Assembly (NCBI GenBank): GCA_024694365.1
Contig: JAILJX010000082.1
Coordinates: 1 to 64,000, forward strand
Direction: 5' to 3'
DNA: 64,000 nt
From: Kiritimatiellia bacterium
GTDB taxonomy: Bacteria; Verrucomicrobiota; Kiritimatiellia; RFP12; UBA1067
Under the pieces are notes generated by a model that was not told where the DNA came from, ran no database searches, and saw only the letters and a list, made by a program, of their open reading frames with translations. This document shows, one piece after another, positions 56,868-64,000 of this stretch. A program made the position numbers and the translations under genes. Numbering within the stretch: position 1 is the first letter of the stretch; each line of letters begins with the position of its first letter.

Positions 56868-57671
56868 ATGGATGACGATATAGTATCGAAGGCGATGGAT
56901 GCGATGGCCGCCGAGAATGCGGCCACGGCGCCGAAGCGCGATTTCGACGGACCCGACCTCCAGGCGACCGGACTGGTGAAGATATACGGCGACAGGAGCG
57001 TGGTGAACGGGATGGATTTCGCGTGCGCCTGCGGGGAGATAGTCGGTTTGCTGGGGCCGAACGGCGCCGGCAAGACCACCACGTTCTATATGGTCGTCGG
57101 GCTGGTCCGGCCGGACGGAGGGAAGGTCGTTTTCCGCGGCGAAGACGTGACCGATCTGCCCGTCTACCTGCGCGCGCGCAAGGGAATCGGGTATCTCGCG
57201 CAGGAGGCGAGCGTTTTCCGCAAGCTTTCCGTCTGGGAAAACGTCATGGCGATCCTGGAGACGCTCCCCATCGGGAGGCGCGAGCGCAAGGCGCGGGCGG
57301 AGGAGCTGCTCTCTCCGTTCGATCTGATGAAGGTCGCAAAGCAGCCCGCATACACTCTCTCGGGCGGCGAACGCCGCAAACTGGAGATCGCCAGGGCTCT
57401 CGTGCGAAACCCTGCGATACTGATGCTTGACGAACCGTTTGCAGGCGTCGACCCGCTGTCGGTGAACGAGATACAGGAGATAGTCCGCAAGCTGGCCAAG
57501 AAGGGGCTTGGAATCATCATAACGGACCACAATGTGCGCGAGACGCTTTCCGTCGTCGATCGCGCCTACATGGTCTACAACGGGCAGCTTTTGAAGGAGG
57601 GCACGTCGTCGGTGCTCGTGCAGGACGAAGAGGTCCGCAGGCGCTATCTGGGCGACGGGTTCAGGCTTTGA
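56868..57671 (+). CDS. lptB: LPS-export ABC ATPase LptB
   Basis: A 267-residue ATPase. Walker A is GPNGAGKTT, the Q-loop region is IGYLAQEASVFRKLSVWENVMAIL, the signature is LSGGERRKLEIARAL, Walker B is ILMLDEPFAGVDP and the switch His is in IITDHNVRETL, all classic LptB sequence. An N-terminal extension of about 30 residues precedes the domain. It energises LPS extraction with LptF and LptG, which are not in the window. hpf follows after 43 bases, as in proteobacterial lptB clusters but without rpoN. Confidence 0.95.
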   Translation: MDDDIVSKAMDAMAAENAATAPKRDFDGPDLQATGLVKIYGDRSVVNGMDFACACGEIVGLLGPNGAGKTTTFYMVVGLVRPDGGKVVFRGEDVTDLPVYLRARKGIGYLAQEASVFRKLSVWENVMAILETLPIGRRERKARAEELLSPFDLMKVAKQPAYTLSGGERRKLEIARALVRNPAILMLDEPFAGVDPLSVNEIQEIVRKLAKKGLGIIITDHNVRETLSVVDRAYMVYNGQLLKEGTSSVLVQDEEVRRRYLGDGFRL

Positions 57672-57714
57672 TTCACAACGGCACAACGCCAACACAGAAG
57701 AAAGGAGTACGGCA

Positions 57715-58050
57715 ATGAGCATAGAAGTCACAATGAGACACAGCGACGTCAGGATCGAGGCGCTGAAGGAATATGCGGAGTCGCGCATGCAGAAGCTTCA
57801 GGAGAAATTCCCCAAGGTCACTTCGATAAACATCGTCATCGACATTGACGTCAAAAAGCACATGTATATGGCCGAAGTCGTGGCGAACCGCCTCGGCGAG
57901 ACGGCGGTCGGCGCGAAAGAATTCTCCGAGAGCGCAAAGAGCGTGATCGACACGGCCGCCGCGAGAGCCGAGCGTCAGCTTCTCAGGATGCGCGTAAAGG
58001 CCCGCAAGGGAACCGTCCGCAAGCAGCGCGAGGCGTCGCCCAAGAACTGA
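57715..58050 (+). CDS. hpf: Ribosome hibernation promoting factor (short HPF/RaiA type)
   Basis: A 111-residue protein with the beta-alpha-beta-beta-beta-alpha HPF fold: EVTMRHSDVRIEALKEYAESRMQKLQEKFPKVTSINIVIDID, KHMYMAEVVANR and SAKSVIDTAAARAERQLLRMRVKAR. It lacks the C-terminal dimerisation domain of long HPF. It binds ribosomes in slow growth to silence or dimerise them. A GAAAGGAG Shine-Dalgarno precedes ATG 57715; hprK follows after 14 bases. Confidence 0.9.
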   Translation: MSIEVTMRHSDVRIEALKEYAESRMQKLQEKFPKVTSINIVIDIDVKKHMYMAEVVANRLGETAVGAKEFSESAKSVIDTAAARAERQLLRMRVKARKGTVRKQREASPKN

Positions 58051-58064
58051 AAGGAGACGATTCC

Positions 58065-59075
58065 GTGGAGGAGCTGCCGACGAGCAAAGCCGTGAAGGGC
58101 GTGCCGGTTACCGTGACCGACTTCATCGAAGCCGGTGCGGAGCGGCTTGGCCTCAGGCTGCTCGCCGGCGCTTCGCGGGCCGGCAAGGTGATACGCGAGC
58201 CCGTGGTCAACCGCTGCGGATTGGCGCTTACGGGGTTCTTCGAGAACTTCGCCGCCTCGCGCGTGCAGATCGTCGGCAACGCGGAAGCCGCCTACTTGAG
58301 GTCGCTTTCCGAGCTTGAACGCGAGAAGCGTTTCCGCGCTCTCGCGCGCCGGCGCGCATGGCTGTTCGTTTTCACGGCGGGGCGCGTGCCCGGCGACAGG
58401 CTGCTGCGGCTTGCCGAGGAGATCGGCGCCGTGGTCCTGGCCACGGATGTTCCGACGCGGATTTTCGGGAGGATCGCCACTTTCATCCTGGAGACGCTCG
58501 CGGCTCCGCGCACGTCTCTTTACGGCACCATGGTGGAGGTCGGCGGTCTCGGAGTCCTGTTTGAAGGCGATCCGGGCCTCGGAAAGAGCGAGACGGCCCT
58601 CGGCCTCATCAAGCGCGGGGCGTCGCTGGTCGCCGACGATTTGACGTGCATCCGCAAAGACGTCGCCTCCAACCTTCTGTTCGGGAGCGCGAGCGAGGCG
58701 ACGGCCGGCTACATGGAAATCCGCGGAATCGGCATACTTGACGTAGCCGGCGTTTTTGGCGTAAACGCCATACGCGGCGAGAAGCGCCTTGGCCTCGTCA
58801 TAACGTTCAGGAAGCTGGACGAGATACGCGGAGAGGTCGACCGCATAGGCCAGACGCGACGCACCCGCAAAATACTCGGGGTGGATGTCCCGAACATCAT
58901 AATCCCCGTCTCGGAGGGCCGCGATCTCGTCAATCTTGTCGAGACTGCGGCCCAGCAGCAGAAACTCGTCGCCGCCGGGTACGATCCGGTGGCGGTGCTG
59001 TCGGCGCGGTTGAAACGCCGCGCCGTCAAACCGCATTCAGAGAAGATACGAAAGGGCAGAACGCATGGCAGATAA
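58065..59075 (+). CDS. hprK: HPr kinase/phosphorylase
   Basis: A 336-residue protein that phosphorylates or dephosphorylates a serine of HPr. The N-terminal domain is followed by the P-loop GDPGLGKS (residues 168-175) with Pro in place of the common Ser, then ETALGLIKRGASLVADD, GYMEIRGIGILDVAGVFGVNAIRGEKRLGLVITF and the C-terminal signature IIIPVSEGRDLVNLVETAAQ. The position of the conserved His 15 residues before the P-loop (HG in Lactobacillus) is Tyr153 (LYGT), which may alter activity. GTG start with AAGGAG. It overlaps ptsH by 11 bases. Confidence 0.92.
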   Translation: MEELPTSKAVKGVPVTVTDFIEAGAERLGLRLLAGASRAGKVIREPVVNRCGLALTGFFENFAASRVQIVGNAEAAYLRSLSELEREKRFRALARRRAWLFVFTAGRVPGDRLLRLAEEIGAVVLATDVPTRIFGRIATFILETLAAPRTSLYGTMVEVGGLGVLFEGDPGLGKSETALGLIKRGASLVADDLTCIRKDVASNLLFGSASEATAGYMEIRGIGILDVAGVFGVNAIRGEKRLGLVITFRKLDEIRGEVDRIGQTRRTRKILGVDVPNIIIPVSEGRDLVNLVETAAQQQKLVAAGYDPVAVLSARLKRRAVKPHSEKIRKGRTHGR

Positions 59076-59349
59076 GATTACCCGGGAGTTCACGCTCCTC
59101 AACAAGTACGGAATGCATGTCAGGCCCGCCGGGCTTTTTGCGAAGACGGCGAGTCGGTATGACGCGGAAGTCGTCGTCGACAAGGACGGAAACACCGTTT
59201 CCGGAAAGTCGATCATGGCTTTGATGACGCTCGAGGCGACATGCGGCACGGTTCTTAAAGTGACCGCGTCGGGCCCTCAGGCGAACGAGGTGCTAGACGA
59301 TCTCGCGGCCTTGATCGAGCGCAAGTTCGACATTCCGGATGAACAGTAA
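59065..59349 (+). CDS. ptsH: HPr phosphocarrier protein
   Basis: A 94-residue HPr. The EI phosphorylation site is His18 in GMHVRPAG, and the regulatory serine for HPr kinase is Ser48 in SGKSIMALMTL. Both sites are present, so the protein can act in phosphotransfer and in regulation. It overlaps hprK by 11 bases upstream and ptsI by 11 bases downstream. No sugar-specific EII genes are in the window. Confidence 0.95.
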   Translation: MADKITREFTLLNKYGMHVRPAGLFAKTASRYDAEVVVDKDGNTVSGKSIMALMTLEATCGTVLKVTASGPQANEVLDDLAALIERKFDIPDEQ

Positions 59350-61126
59350 AACCCCGACCACGATCGCGGGACTGCCGACTGCGCGCGGGTACGCGTCCGG
59401 TCCTGTGTTCATATACCGTGGAGGCGGGCAGATCCCGATTCCCGAGTATGTGATCGGCCCCGGACAGGAGACGTCCGAGCTTATGCGCCTTCACAGGGCC
59501 GTCGGCGACGTAAGACGGGACCTCGAGGGGTTGATATCGGTTTTGAAGGAGCGTTCCGGCAAGGAGGACGTGCGCGTCTTCGAATGCCATCTGATGCTCC
59601 TCGAGGACCCTACGCTAAACCGCGAGGCGTCGTCGCACATCACCGAAGGGCGCGTCAATGCCGAATCTGCCGTGCGCCGGACGATAGACGGCGCCAGGGC
59701 CCAGTTCGCGCGCATGAACGACGCCTACTTCCGCGAGCGGGTCAGGGACATAGACGACGTCGAAAGGCGCCTGCTCAAGGCGCTTACAGGCTACGACCGC
59801 AATCCTGCGGCGGAGCTGAAGGTCCCCTCGATAATCGTGGCGGACGACCTTACGCCGTCCGAGACGGTGCAGCTTCCGAGAGATCTCGTTCTCGGATTCG
59901 CCACCAACGGCGGGTCGACGACGAGCCATGTGGCTCTTTTGGCGCGCGCGCTGGCGCTGCCCGCGGTCTGCGGGCTCGGGGATGTGACGTCGCGTGTCGA
60001 ACCGGGGGAGTTCGTTCTCCTGGACGGCACGAACGGCGCGATAACCGTCAACCCCGACGAAGCGATGCGCCGCGAGTTCGAGGCTTTGGTGAGCCGTCAG
60101 CGCGCAATCGCCGCGGAGGTCGCCACAGGCGGCCTTCCTGCCGGTACGCTCAAGGACGGCGGAGAGGTTCTCGTATACGCCAACGTCCATCCCGGAATTC
60201 CGCTTGCCGCGGTGACCGAGTACGGTGCGCGGGGGATAGGACTTTACCGCAGCGAATATCTTTGGCTGGACCGCGAGACGGAGCCTTCCGAAGACGAACA
60301 GTTCGAAGCCTACAAGCGGGCCGTCATATACGCCGGCAAGATCCGCGAAGGCGCGTCGGCCTGCATCAGAGCCCTGGACATCGGAGGCGACAAGCTCGTA
60401 AGGGGCATATCTTCGAAGGAGGCGAATCCTTTTCTCGGCAACAGGTCGATCCGCTACCTTCTCTCCCACCGCGATGTCATGCGCCGCCAGCTCAGGGCGA
60501 TAATGCGCGCGTCGGCGTTCGGCAAGGTGAAGCTCATGTATCCGATGGTTTCGTGCATCGAGGAGATACGCGAGTGCGCAAAGATGCTGGAGTCCGTAAA
60601 GCGGGATTTGAGCGCAGAGGACATACCGTACGGCAAGGATGTGCGCGTCGGCGTCATGATAGAGGTGCCTTCCGCGGCGCTGAATGCGGACGCGTTCGCG
60701 CGCGAGGTTGATTTCTTTTCCATCGGGACGAACGATCTTGTGCAGTATACGATGGCGGCTGACCGCGGCAACGATGCTGTCGCCCATCTGTACCAGCCGT
60801 TCAACCCTGCGATACTGAGGCTCATAAAAGAGACCGTCGCCGCCGCAAAGCGGCACGGGATACAGGTCAGCGTGTGCGGCGAGTCCGCGGCGGATCCGAT
60901 CGTGGGCGTCTATTGGGCGTCGTTGGGCGTTGACGTTCTGTCTATGAGTTCGACATACATACCCGTCATAGCCAAGGTCCTCGCCAGTCTTACGCGGCAC
61001 GATCTTGACGAGTATGCGCAGGTTCCCGAGTCCATGCCGCCTGGTTCTACGGCGCAGGAGATATTCAACGCCTGCCAGGCGTGGATGATAGCCCGGCTTC
61101 CCGGACTCCAGGATGTTTTCCTGTGA
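59339..61126 (+). CDS. ptsI: PTS enzyme I
   Basis: A 595-residue phosphoenolpyruvate-protein phosphotransferase that phosphorylates HPr. The active-site His197 lies in NGGSTTSHVALLARAL. The PEP-binding domain has GARGIGLYRSEYLWLDRE, ALDIGGDKLVRG, NPFLGNRSIRYLLSH, YPMVSCIEEI, GVMIEVPSAALNAD, FFSIGTNDLVQYTMAADRGN and the C-terminal active cysteine region VSVCGESAADP. The family's normal length is reached. It starts inside ptsH and its TGA forms GTGA with the next gene. Confidence 0.96.
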   Translation: MNSKTPTTIAGLPTARGYASGPVFIYRGGGQIPIPEYVIGPGQETSELMRLHRAVGDVRRDLEGLISVLKERSGKEDVRVFECHLMLLEDPTLNREASSHITEGRVNAESAVRRTIDGARAQFARMNDAYFRERVRDIDDVERRLLKALTGYDRNPAAELKVPSIIVADDLTPSETVQLPRDLVLGFATNGGSTTSHVALLARALALPAVCGLGDVTSRVEPGEFVLLDGTNGAITVNPDEAMRREFEALVSRQRAIAAEVATGGLPAGTLKDGGEVLVYANVHPGIPLAAVTEYGARGIGLYRSEYLWLDRETEPSEDEQFEAYKRAVIYAGKIREGASACIRALDIGGDKLVRGISSKEANPFLGNRSIRYLLSHRDVMRRQLRAIMRASAFGKVKLMYPMVSCIEEIRECAKMLESVKRDLSAEDIPYGKDVRVGVMIEVPSAALNADAFAREVDFFSIGTNDLVQYTMAADRGNDAVAHLYQPFNPAILRLIKETVAAAKRHGIQVSVCGESAADPIVGVYWASLGVDVLSMSSTYIPVIAKVLASLTRHDLDEYAQVPESMPPGSTAQEIFNACQAWMIARLPGLQDVFL

Positions 61127-62022
61127 TAGAGGTCCCCGAGATATCCGTTGAGCGCATCGCGGTCGCTGCCGGATCGATCGTCGCGGACAACGCATCGCTC
61201 GGTGTCGATCACAAGACTATCGAGGCCACGGGCTTCCCGAAGCGGCGGATGGCGGCGGATGGCGAGAGTCTTGAAAGCCTTTTTCTCAAGGCTGCGGCCG
61301 ACCTGCCGCAATGCGAATTCGGCCGGATAGGCGCAGTCGTGGTCGCGACGTTCTCCGCCCCGGACAGATTCCCCTCCCTCGCGGTGCGCCTTGCGTCCGC
61401 CCTCGGAGTCCCCCCTTGCGTTCCGGCGATAGACCTTCAGGCCGCATGCAGCGCTTATCCGTATGCCATATATGCGGCGGGGCGCCTTGCGGTCGACACC
61501 GGACGCAAGGTTCTTCTCTTCGACGGGGATCTGCAAAGCGCCCTGACCGATCCCGCCGACATGTCCACGGCGCCGCTTTTTTCCGATGCCGCCACCGTAT
61601 CTGTCGTCTCTTCCGATCCTTCGTCTCCGCGCCGTTCGTTTTTCTCTTTTCTTTCCAGAGCGTCCGGCGCGCTCTCTTGCCCCGCGGGAGGGCCCGTGCG
61701 GATGGACGGGTTCGGGGTCTTCTCTTTCGTCGCCGCCGAGGTCTCTCCGTTTCTTTCGGATTTTCTTCAAAACGTCCGCATGCGCGATTCGCGCACCATT
61801 GACGTTTTCGCCCCCCATCAAGCCAATATGTACATGGTCCGCAGGCTGGCTAAGTCTCTCGGCCTTTCCGGATGCCTTGCGGCCGGGGGGGAGGTTTATG
61901 CGAACACCGGGTCGTGTTCCATACCTTTGTCGCTTGCCCATTCCGGGCTGAAGGGACGGGCTCTTCTTGCGGGCTTCGGGGCGGGCCTCTCGGCGGCGGC
62001 GGCGACGGTCGAGATATTATGA
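61123..62022 (+). CDS. FabH-like 3-oxoacyl-ACP synthase III
   Basis: A 299-residue thiolase-fold protein. The KAS III triad is complete: Cys109 in DLQAACSAYPYAIYAA, His232 in APHQANMYMVRRL and Asn261 in VYANTGSCSIPLSLA. Chain-initiating or beta-ketoacyl condensation with acyl-CoA and malonyl-ACP is expected. It is not next to other fatty-acid genes but sits after ptsI and before a glycosyltransferase, so it may make a specialised acyl group and not be the housekeeping FabH. GTG start in a GTGA overlap; ATGA overlap with the next gene. Confidence 0.85.
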   Translation: MIEVPEISVERIAVAAGSIVADNASLGVDHKTIEATGFPKRRMAADGESLESLFLKAAADLPQCEFGRIGAVVVATFSAPDRFPSLAVRLASALGVPPCVPAIDLQAACSAYPYAIYAAGRLAVDTGRKVLLFDGDLQSALTDPADMSTAPLFSDAATVSVVSSDPSSPRRSFFSFLSRASGALSCPAGGPVRMDGFGVFSFVAAEVSPFLSDFLQNVRMRDSRTIDVFAPHQANMYMVRRLAKSLGLSGCLAAGGEVYANTGSCSIPLSLAHSGLKGRALLAGFGAGLSAAAATVEIL

Positions 62023-62894
62023 GCGCCTTGCCCAGAGTCAGCGTCGTCGTGCCTTGCAGGAATGCCGGAATGTGGCTTTCTGGTTTTGCCGCCGACATGA
62101 GGGCGCAGACATACCGCGGGTGGTGGGAGGCGGTTTTCGTGGACGACGGCGACGGCGGCACGGACTATTCCGTGCTTGAAGATCCACGCTTCCGTCTCGT
62201 GCGAAGACCCCATGGGGGCGTGAGCGCGGCCCGCAACACCGGCATCGACGCTGCGCAGGGCGACCTGCTTCTTTTCGCCGACCCCGATGACTCGATTCTT
62301 CCGGGATGGATGGAAAATCTTGTCGCTGCGGCGGATGGGGTCGATTTGGCGTGGGGCGGCTTCATAATGCGCGAGAACGGAACCGATTCCCGGTTTTCTC
62401 CTCCGGATCCGGGCGCCGAATACAGAGGGGCTGCTGTCAAAAGCCGCGTGTGGAGAGCCGTGTTCGGCTACAGGCTGAGGGATGTTTTCCGCTATCGCAC
62501 GCGCGAGCGGATGTGGAAAGGGTGCGGACGCGAGTTCGGGACCGTATGGTGCAGGGCCTTCAGGCGGTCTGCGGTCGGGGATCTTCGCTTCGACGAGTCG
62601 CTTTCGCTCAATGAAGACGCGATGTTTCTTGCCGCTTTTGCCCTGCGGGCGGAATCCATGCGAATAGTCGACTGTGCGGACTACGTTTACGCGATACGGC
62701 CCGGCGGCGCGTCGGCGATCGAGAGCGGAATGCGCAAGACGGCAAACAAGTTCGCGTTGCGCGATGCGCGATTGCGGCTCGATCCGGGCAAGGATTTCTG
62801 GAGGGGCTCTTTTCTGCTGAGCGCGGCGGAGGTCTGCCGGGAAGACGGACCCGCCGCCGCGTGGAGATATCTCACCGGGAAGCCTTCGCGGTGA
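62019..62894 (+). CDS. Family 2 glycosyltransferase
   Basis: A 291-residue GT-A fold enzyme. The N-terminus is VSVVVPCRNAGMWLSGF, then WEAVFVDDGDGGTDYS, HGGVSAARNTGIDAAQGDLLLFADPDDSILPGW, where DPDD is the metal/nucleotide-sugar-binding DxD site. The C-terminal part carries FDESLSLNEDAMFLAAFAL, with the ED catalytic-base motif. There are no membrane segments. It likely adds a sugar to an envelope polysaccharide or LPS. The ATGA overlap couples it to the FabH-like gene; it ends the operon. Confidence 0.87.
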   Translation: MSALPRVSVVVPCRNAGMWLSGFAADMRAQTYRGWWEAVFVDDGDGGTDYSVLEDPRFRLVRRPHGGVSAARNTGIDAAQGDLLLFADPDDSILPGWMENLVAAADGVDLAWGGFIMRENGTDSRFSPPDPGAEYRGAAVKSRVWRAVFGYRLRDVFRYRTRERMWKGCGREFGTVWCRAFRRSAVGDLRFDESLSLNEDAMFLAAFALRAESMRIVDCADYVYAIRPGGASAIESGMRKTANKFALRDARLRLDPGKDFWRGSFLLSAAEVCREDGPAAAWRYLTGKPSR

Positions 62895-62931
62895 AAGGCG
62901 GTTTCCGTTCTCCGCAACCATGCGCAAATAT

Positions 62932-62939
62932 GGTATAAT
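62932..62939 (+). promoter_or_regulatory. Extended -10 TATGGTATAAT for fucO
   Basis: TATAAT at 62934-62939, followed by a leader of about 25 bases with an AAAGGAG Shine-Dalgarno before ATG 62971. This gene shares the extended -10 box but is not leaderless. Confidence 0.75.
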
Positions 62940-62970
62940 ATCTTCAATCACCAACAACAAAGGAGATAAA

Positions 62971-64000
62971 ATGGTCAATCGCATCATCCTGAACGAAACC
63001 TCCTACCATGGCGCCGGAGCCGTGGCGGCTATCACGGACGAACTCGCCGCCCGCGGTCTCAAGAAACCGATCGTCTTCTCCGATCCAGATCTCATAAAGT
63101 TCGGCGTCACCAAAAAGGTGACGGATATTCTCGACAAGGCAAAGGTGCAGTACGCGGTTTATTCCGACATCAAGCCCAACCCCACGATCGAGAACGTGAA
63201 GAACGGCGTCAAGGCGTTCAGGAAGGCGAAGGCCGATTCGATCATCGCGATCGGCGGCGGCTCTTCGATGGACACCGCAAAGGCCGTCGGAATCATCGCC
63301 GCCAACCCTTCGTTCGCCGATGTGCGATCGCTCGAAGGCGTGGCGCCGACGAAGAAGCCGTCCAAGCCCATCCTCGCCGTGCCTACGACCGCAGGCACCG
63401 CGGCCGAGGTGACGATCAACTACGTGATCACCGATGTCGAAAAGAAGAGAAAGTTCGTCTGTGTCGACCCGCACGATATTCCGGTCGTCGCGTTCGTCGA
63501 CCCGGAGATGATGTCCACCATGCCGAAGGGCCTTACGGCTTTCACGGGAATGGACGCGCTCACGCACGCGATCGAGGGATTCATCACCAAGGCTGCATGC
63601 CCGATGACGGACATGATGCATCTTGAAGCGATACGTCTGATCAGCTCGTCGCTGCGCGACGCCGTGGCCAACAAACCGAAGGGACGCGAGGGGATGGCTC
63701 TCGGTCAGTACATCGCCGGAATGGGCTTTTCCAACGTAGGCCTCGGAGTGGACCATTCCATGGCGCATGGTCTTTCCGCCCTCTACGACATGCCCCACGG
63801 CAAGGCATGTGCGATTCTTCTGCCGACGGCGATGAAATTCAACGCCCCCAAGACAGGGGACAAGTATCGTGCGATCGCCGCGGCGATGGGCGTGAAAGGC
63901 GTCGACAAGATGACCCTGACCCAGGCGCGCGAAGCCGCGATCAAGGCCGTGGAAAAGCTTTCCAAGGATGTCGGCATCCCCGCCAACCTCAAGGGCGTGC
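62971..64000 (+). CDS. fucO: Lactaldehyde reductase FucO-like, partial (runs off the window)
   Basis: The first 343 residues of a type III iron-dependent alcohol dehydrogenase. Similarity to E. coli FucO is strong: RIILNETSYHGAGAV, PNPTIENVKNGV, IAIGGGSSMDTAKA, FADVRSLEG, PTTAGTAAEVTINYVITD, KKRKFVCVDPHDIPVVAFVD, ALGQYIAGMGFSNVGLG and MAHGLSALYDMPHGKA. Metal-binding Asp and His residues of the D-x-x-x-H and H-x-x-x-H type motifs are present. It reduces L-lactaldehyde from fucose or rhamnose to propanediol. The C-terminal 40 or so residues lie beyond the window. Context: fucosidase at 25009. Confidence 0.9.
   Translation, partial: MVNRIILNETSYHGAGAVAAITDELAARGLKKPIVFSDPDLIKFGVTKKVTDILDKAKVQYAVYSDIKPNPTIENVKNGVKAFRKAKADSIIAIGGGSSMDTAKAVGIIAANPSFADVRSLEGVAPTKKPSKPILAVPTTAGTAAEVTINYVITDVEKKRKFVCVDPHDIPVVAFVDPEMMSTMPKGLTAFTGMDALTHAIEGFITKAACPMTDMMHLEAIRLISSSLRDAVANKPKGREGMALGQYIAGMGFSNVGLGVDHSMAHGLSALYDMPHGKACAILLPTAMKFNAPKTGDKYRAIAAAMGVKGVDKMTLTQAREAAIKAVEKLSKDVGIPANLKGV

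Overview
The window is GC-rich, densely coded DNA with every recognisable gene on the + strand. It comes from a Gram-negative bacterium: lipid A, Kdo and Lpt lipopolysaccharide-export genes are all present. Very large secreted autotransporter-like beta-strand-repeat proteins, a CotH/lamin-tail protein, a DUF4838 glycosidase-like protein, Gfo/Idh/MocA oxidoreductases and an HPr kinase/HPr/EI set point to the PVC superphylum, most likely a Kiritimatiellota-type gut or anaerobic glycan degrader. That placement is inference from gene content. GH29 fucosidase, GH2 beta-galactosidase and a FucO-like lactaldehyde reductase suggest use of fucosylated, mucin-like glycans.

Layout. 1-0.3 kb: C-terminal end of an unrecognised gene. 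0.36-4.4 kb: a CotH/lamin-tail secreted protein flanked by two ungapped 314-bp direct repeats, each carrying a small Cys-rich ORF (second copy decayed). 4.5-24.9 kb: four giant secreted beta-strand-repeat proteins with shared modules, a shared promoter type, shared C-terminal tail and shared 3' hairpins, interrupted by a DUF4143 ATPase, an HU-like protein behind a 22-bp repeat array, and a HIT protein. 25.0-29.5 kb: GH29 and GH2 glycosidases. 29.6-34.9 kb: lpxI, a thioredoxin-like gene, lpxB, a Na+/Ca2+ exchanger, cmk and an orphan OppC-like permease. 34.9-37.9 kb: a phased repeat array, a BspA-like leucine-rich-repeat protein, a secreted protein of unknown role and a candidate small RNA. 37.9-39.8 kb: DUF4838 protein. 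39.8-49.2 kb: TPR, LolA-like and AsmA-like envelope genes, glycogen phosphorylase, M18 aminopeptidase, an oxidoreductase with a degenerate lipoprotein paralogue, and kdsA. 49.2-55.7 kb: tRNA-Pro, argG-grpE-dnaJ, tRNA-Leu, dapA-ispF-oxidoreductase and a NusG/RfaH-like gene. 55.8-62.9 kb: lptC-lptA-lptB-hpf-hprK-ptsH-ptsI, then FabH-like and glycosyltransferase genes. The window ends inside fucO.

How it works together. Most operons are tightly coupled by 4-base GTGA or ATGA stop/start overlaps. Two expression styles stand out. Eight genes have an extended -10 box (TTTGGTATAAT type) ending only 6-9 bases before the start codon and no Shine-Dalgarno sequence, which predicts leaderless mRNAs. The four giant secreted proteins instead have a TTGAC -35, an 18-bp spacer, an extended -10 and a leader of about 50 bases with a strong Shine-Dalgarno; two of these leaders carry a similar hairpin. 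The giant-protein family, with its common C-terminal beta-strand tag, is the best candidate for an undescribed surface-display system here. The phased 22-23-bp intergenic repeat arrays are the best candidates for undescribed DNA-binding sites.
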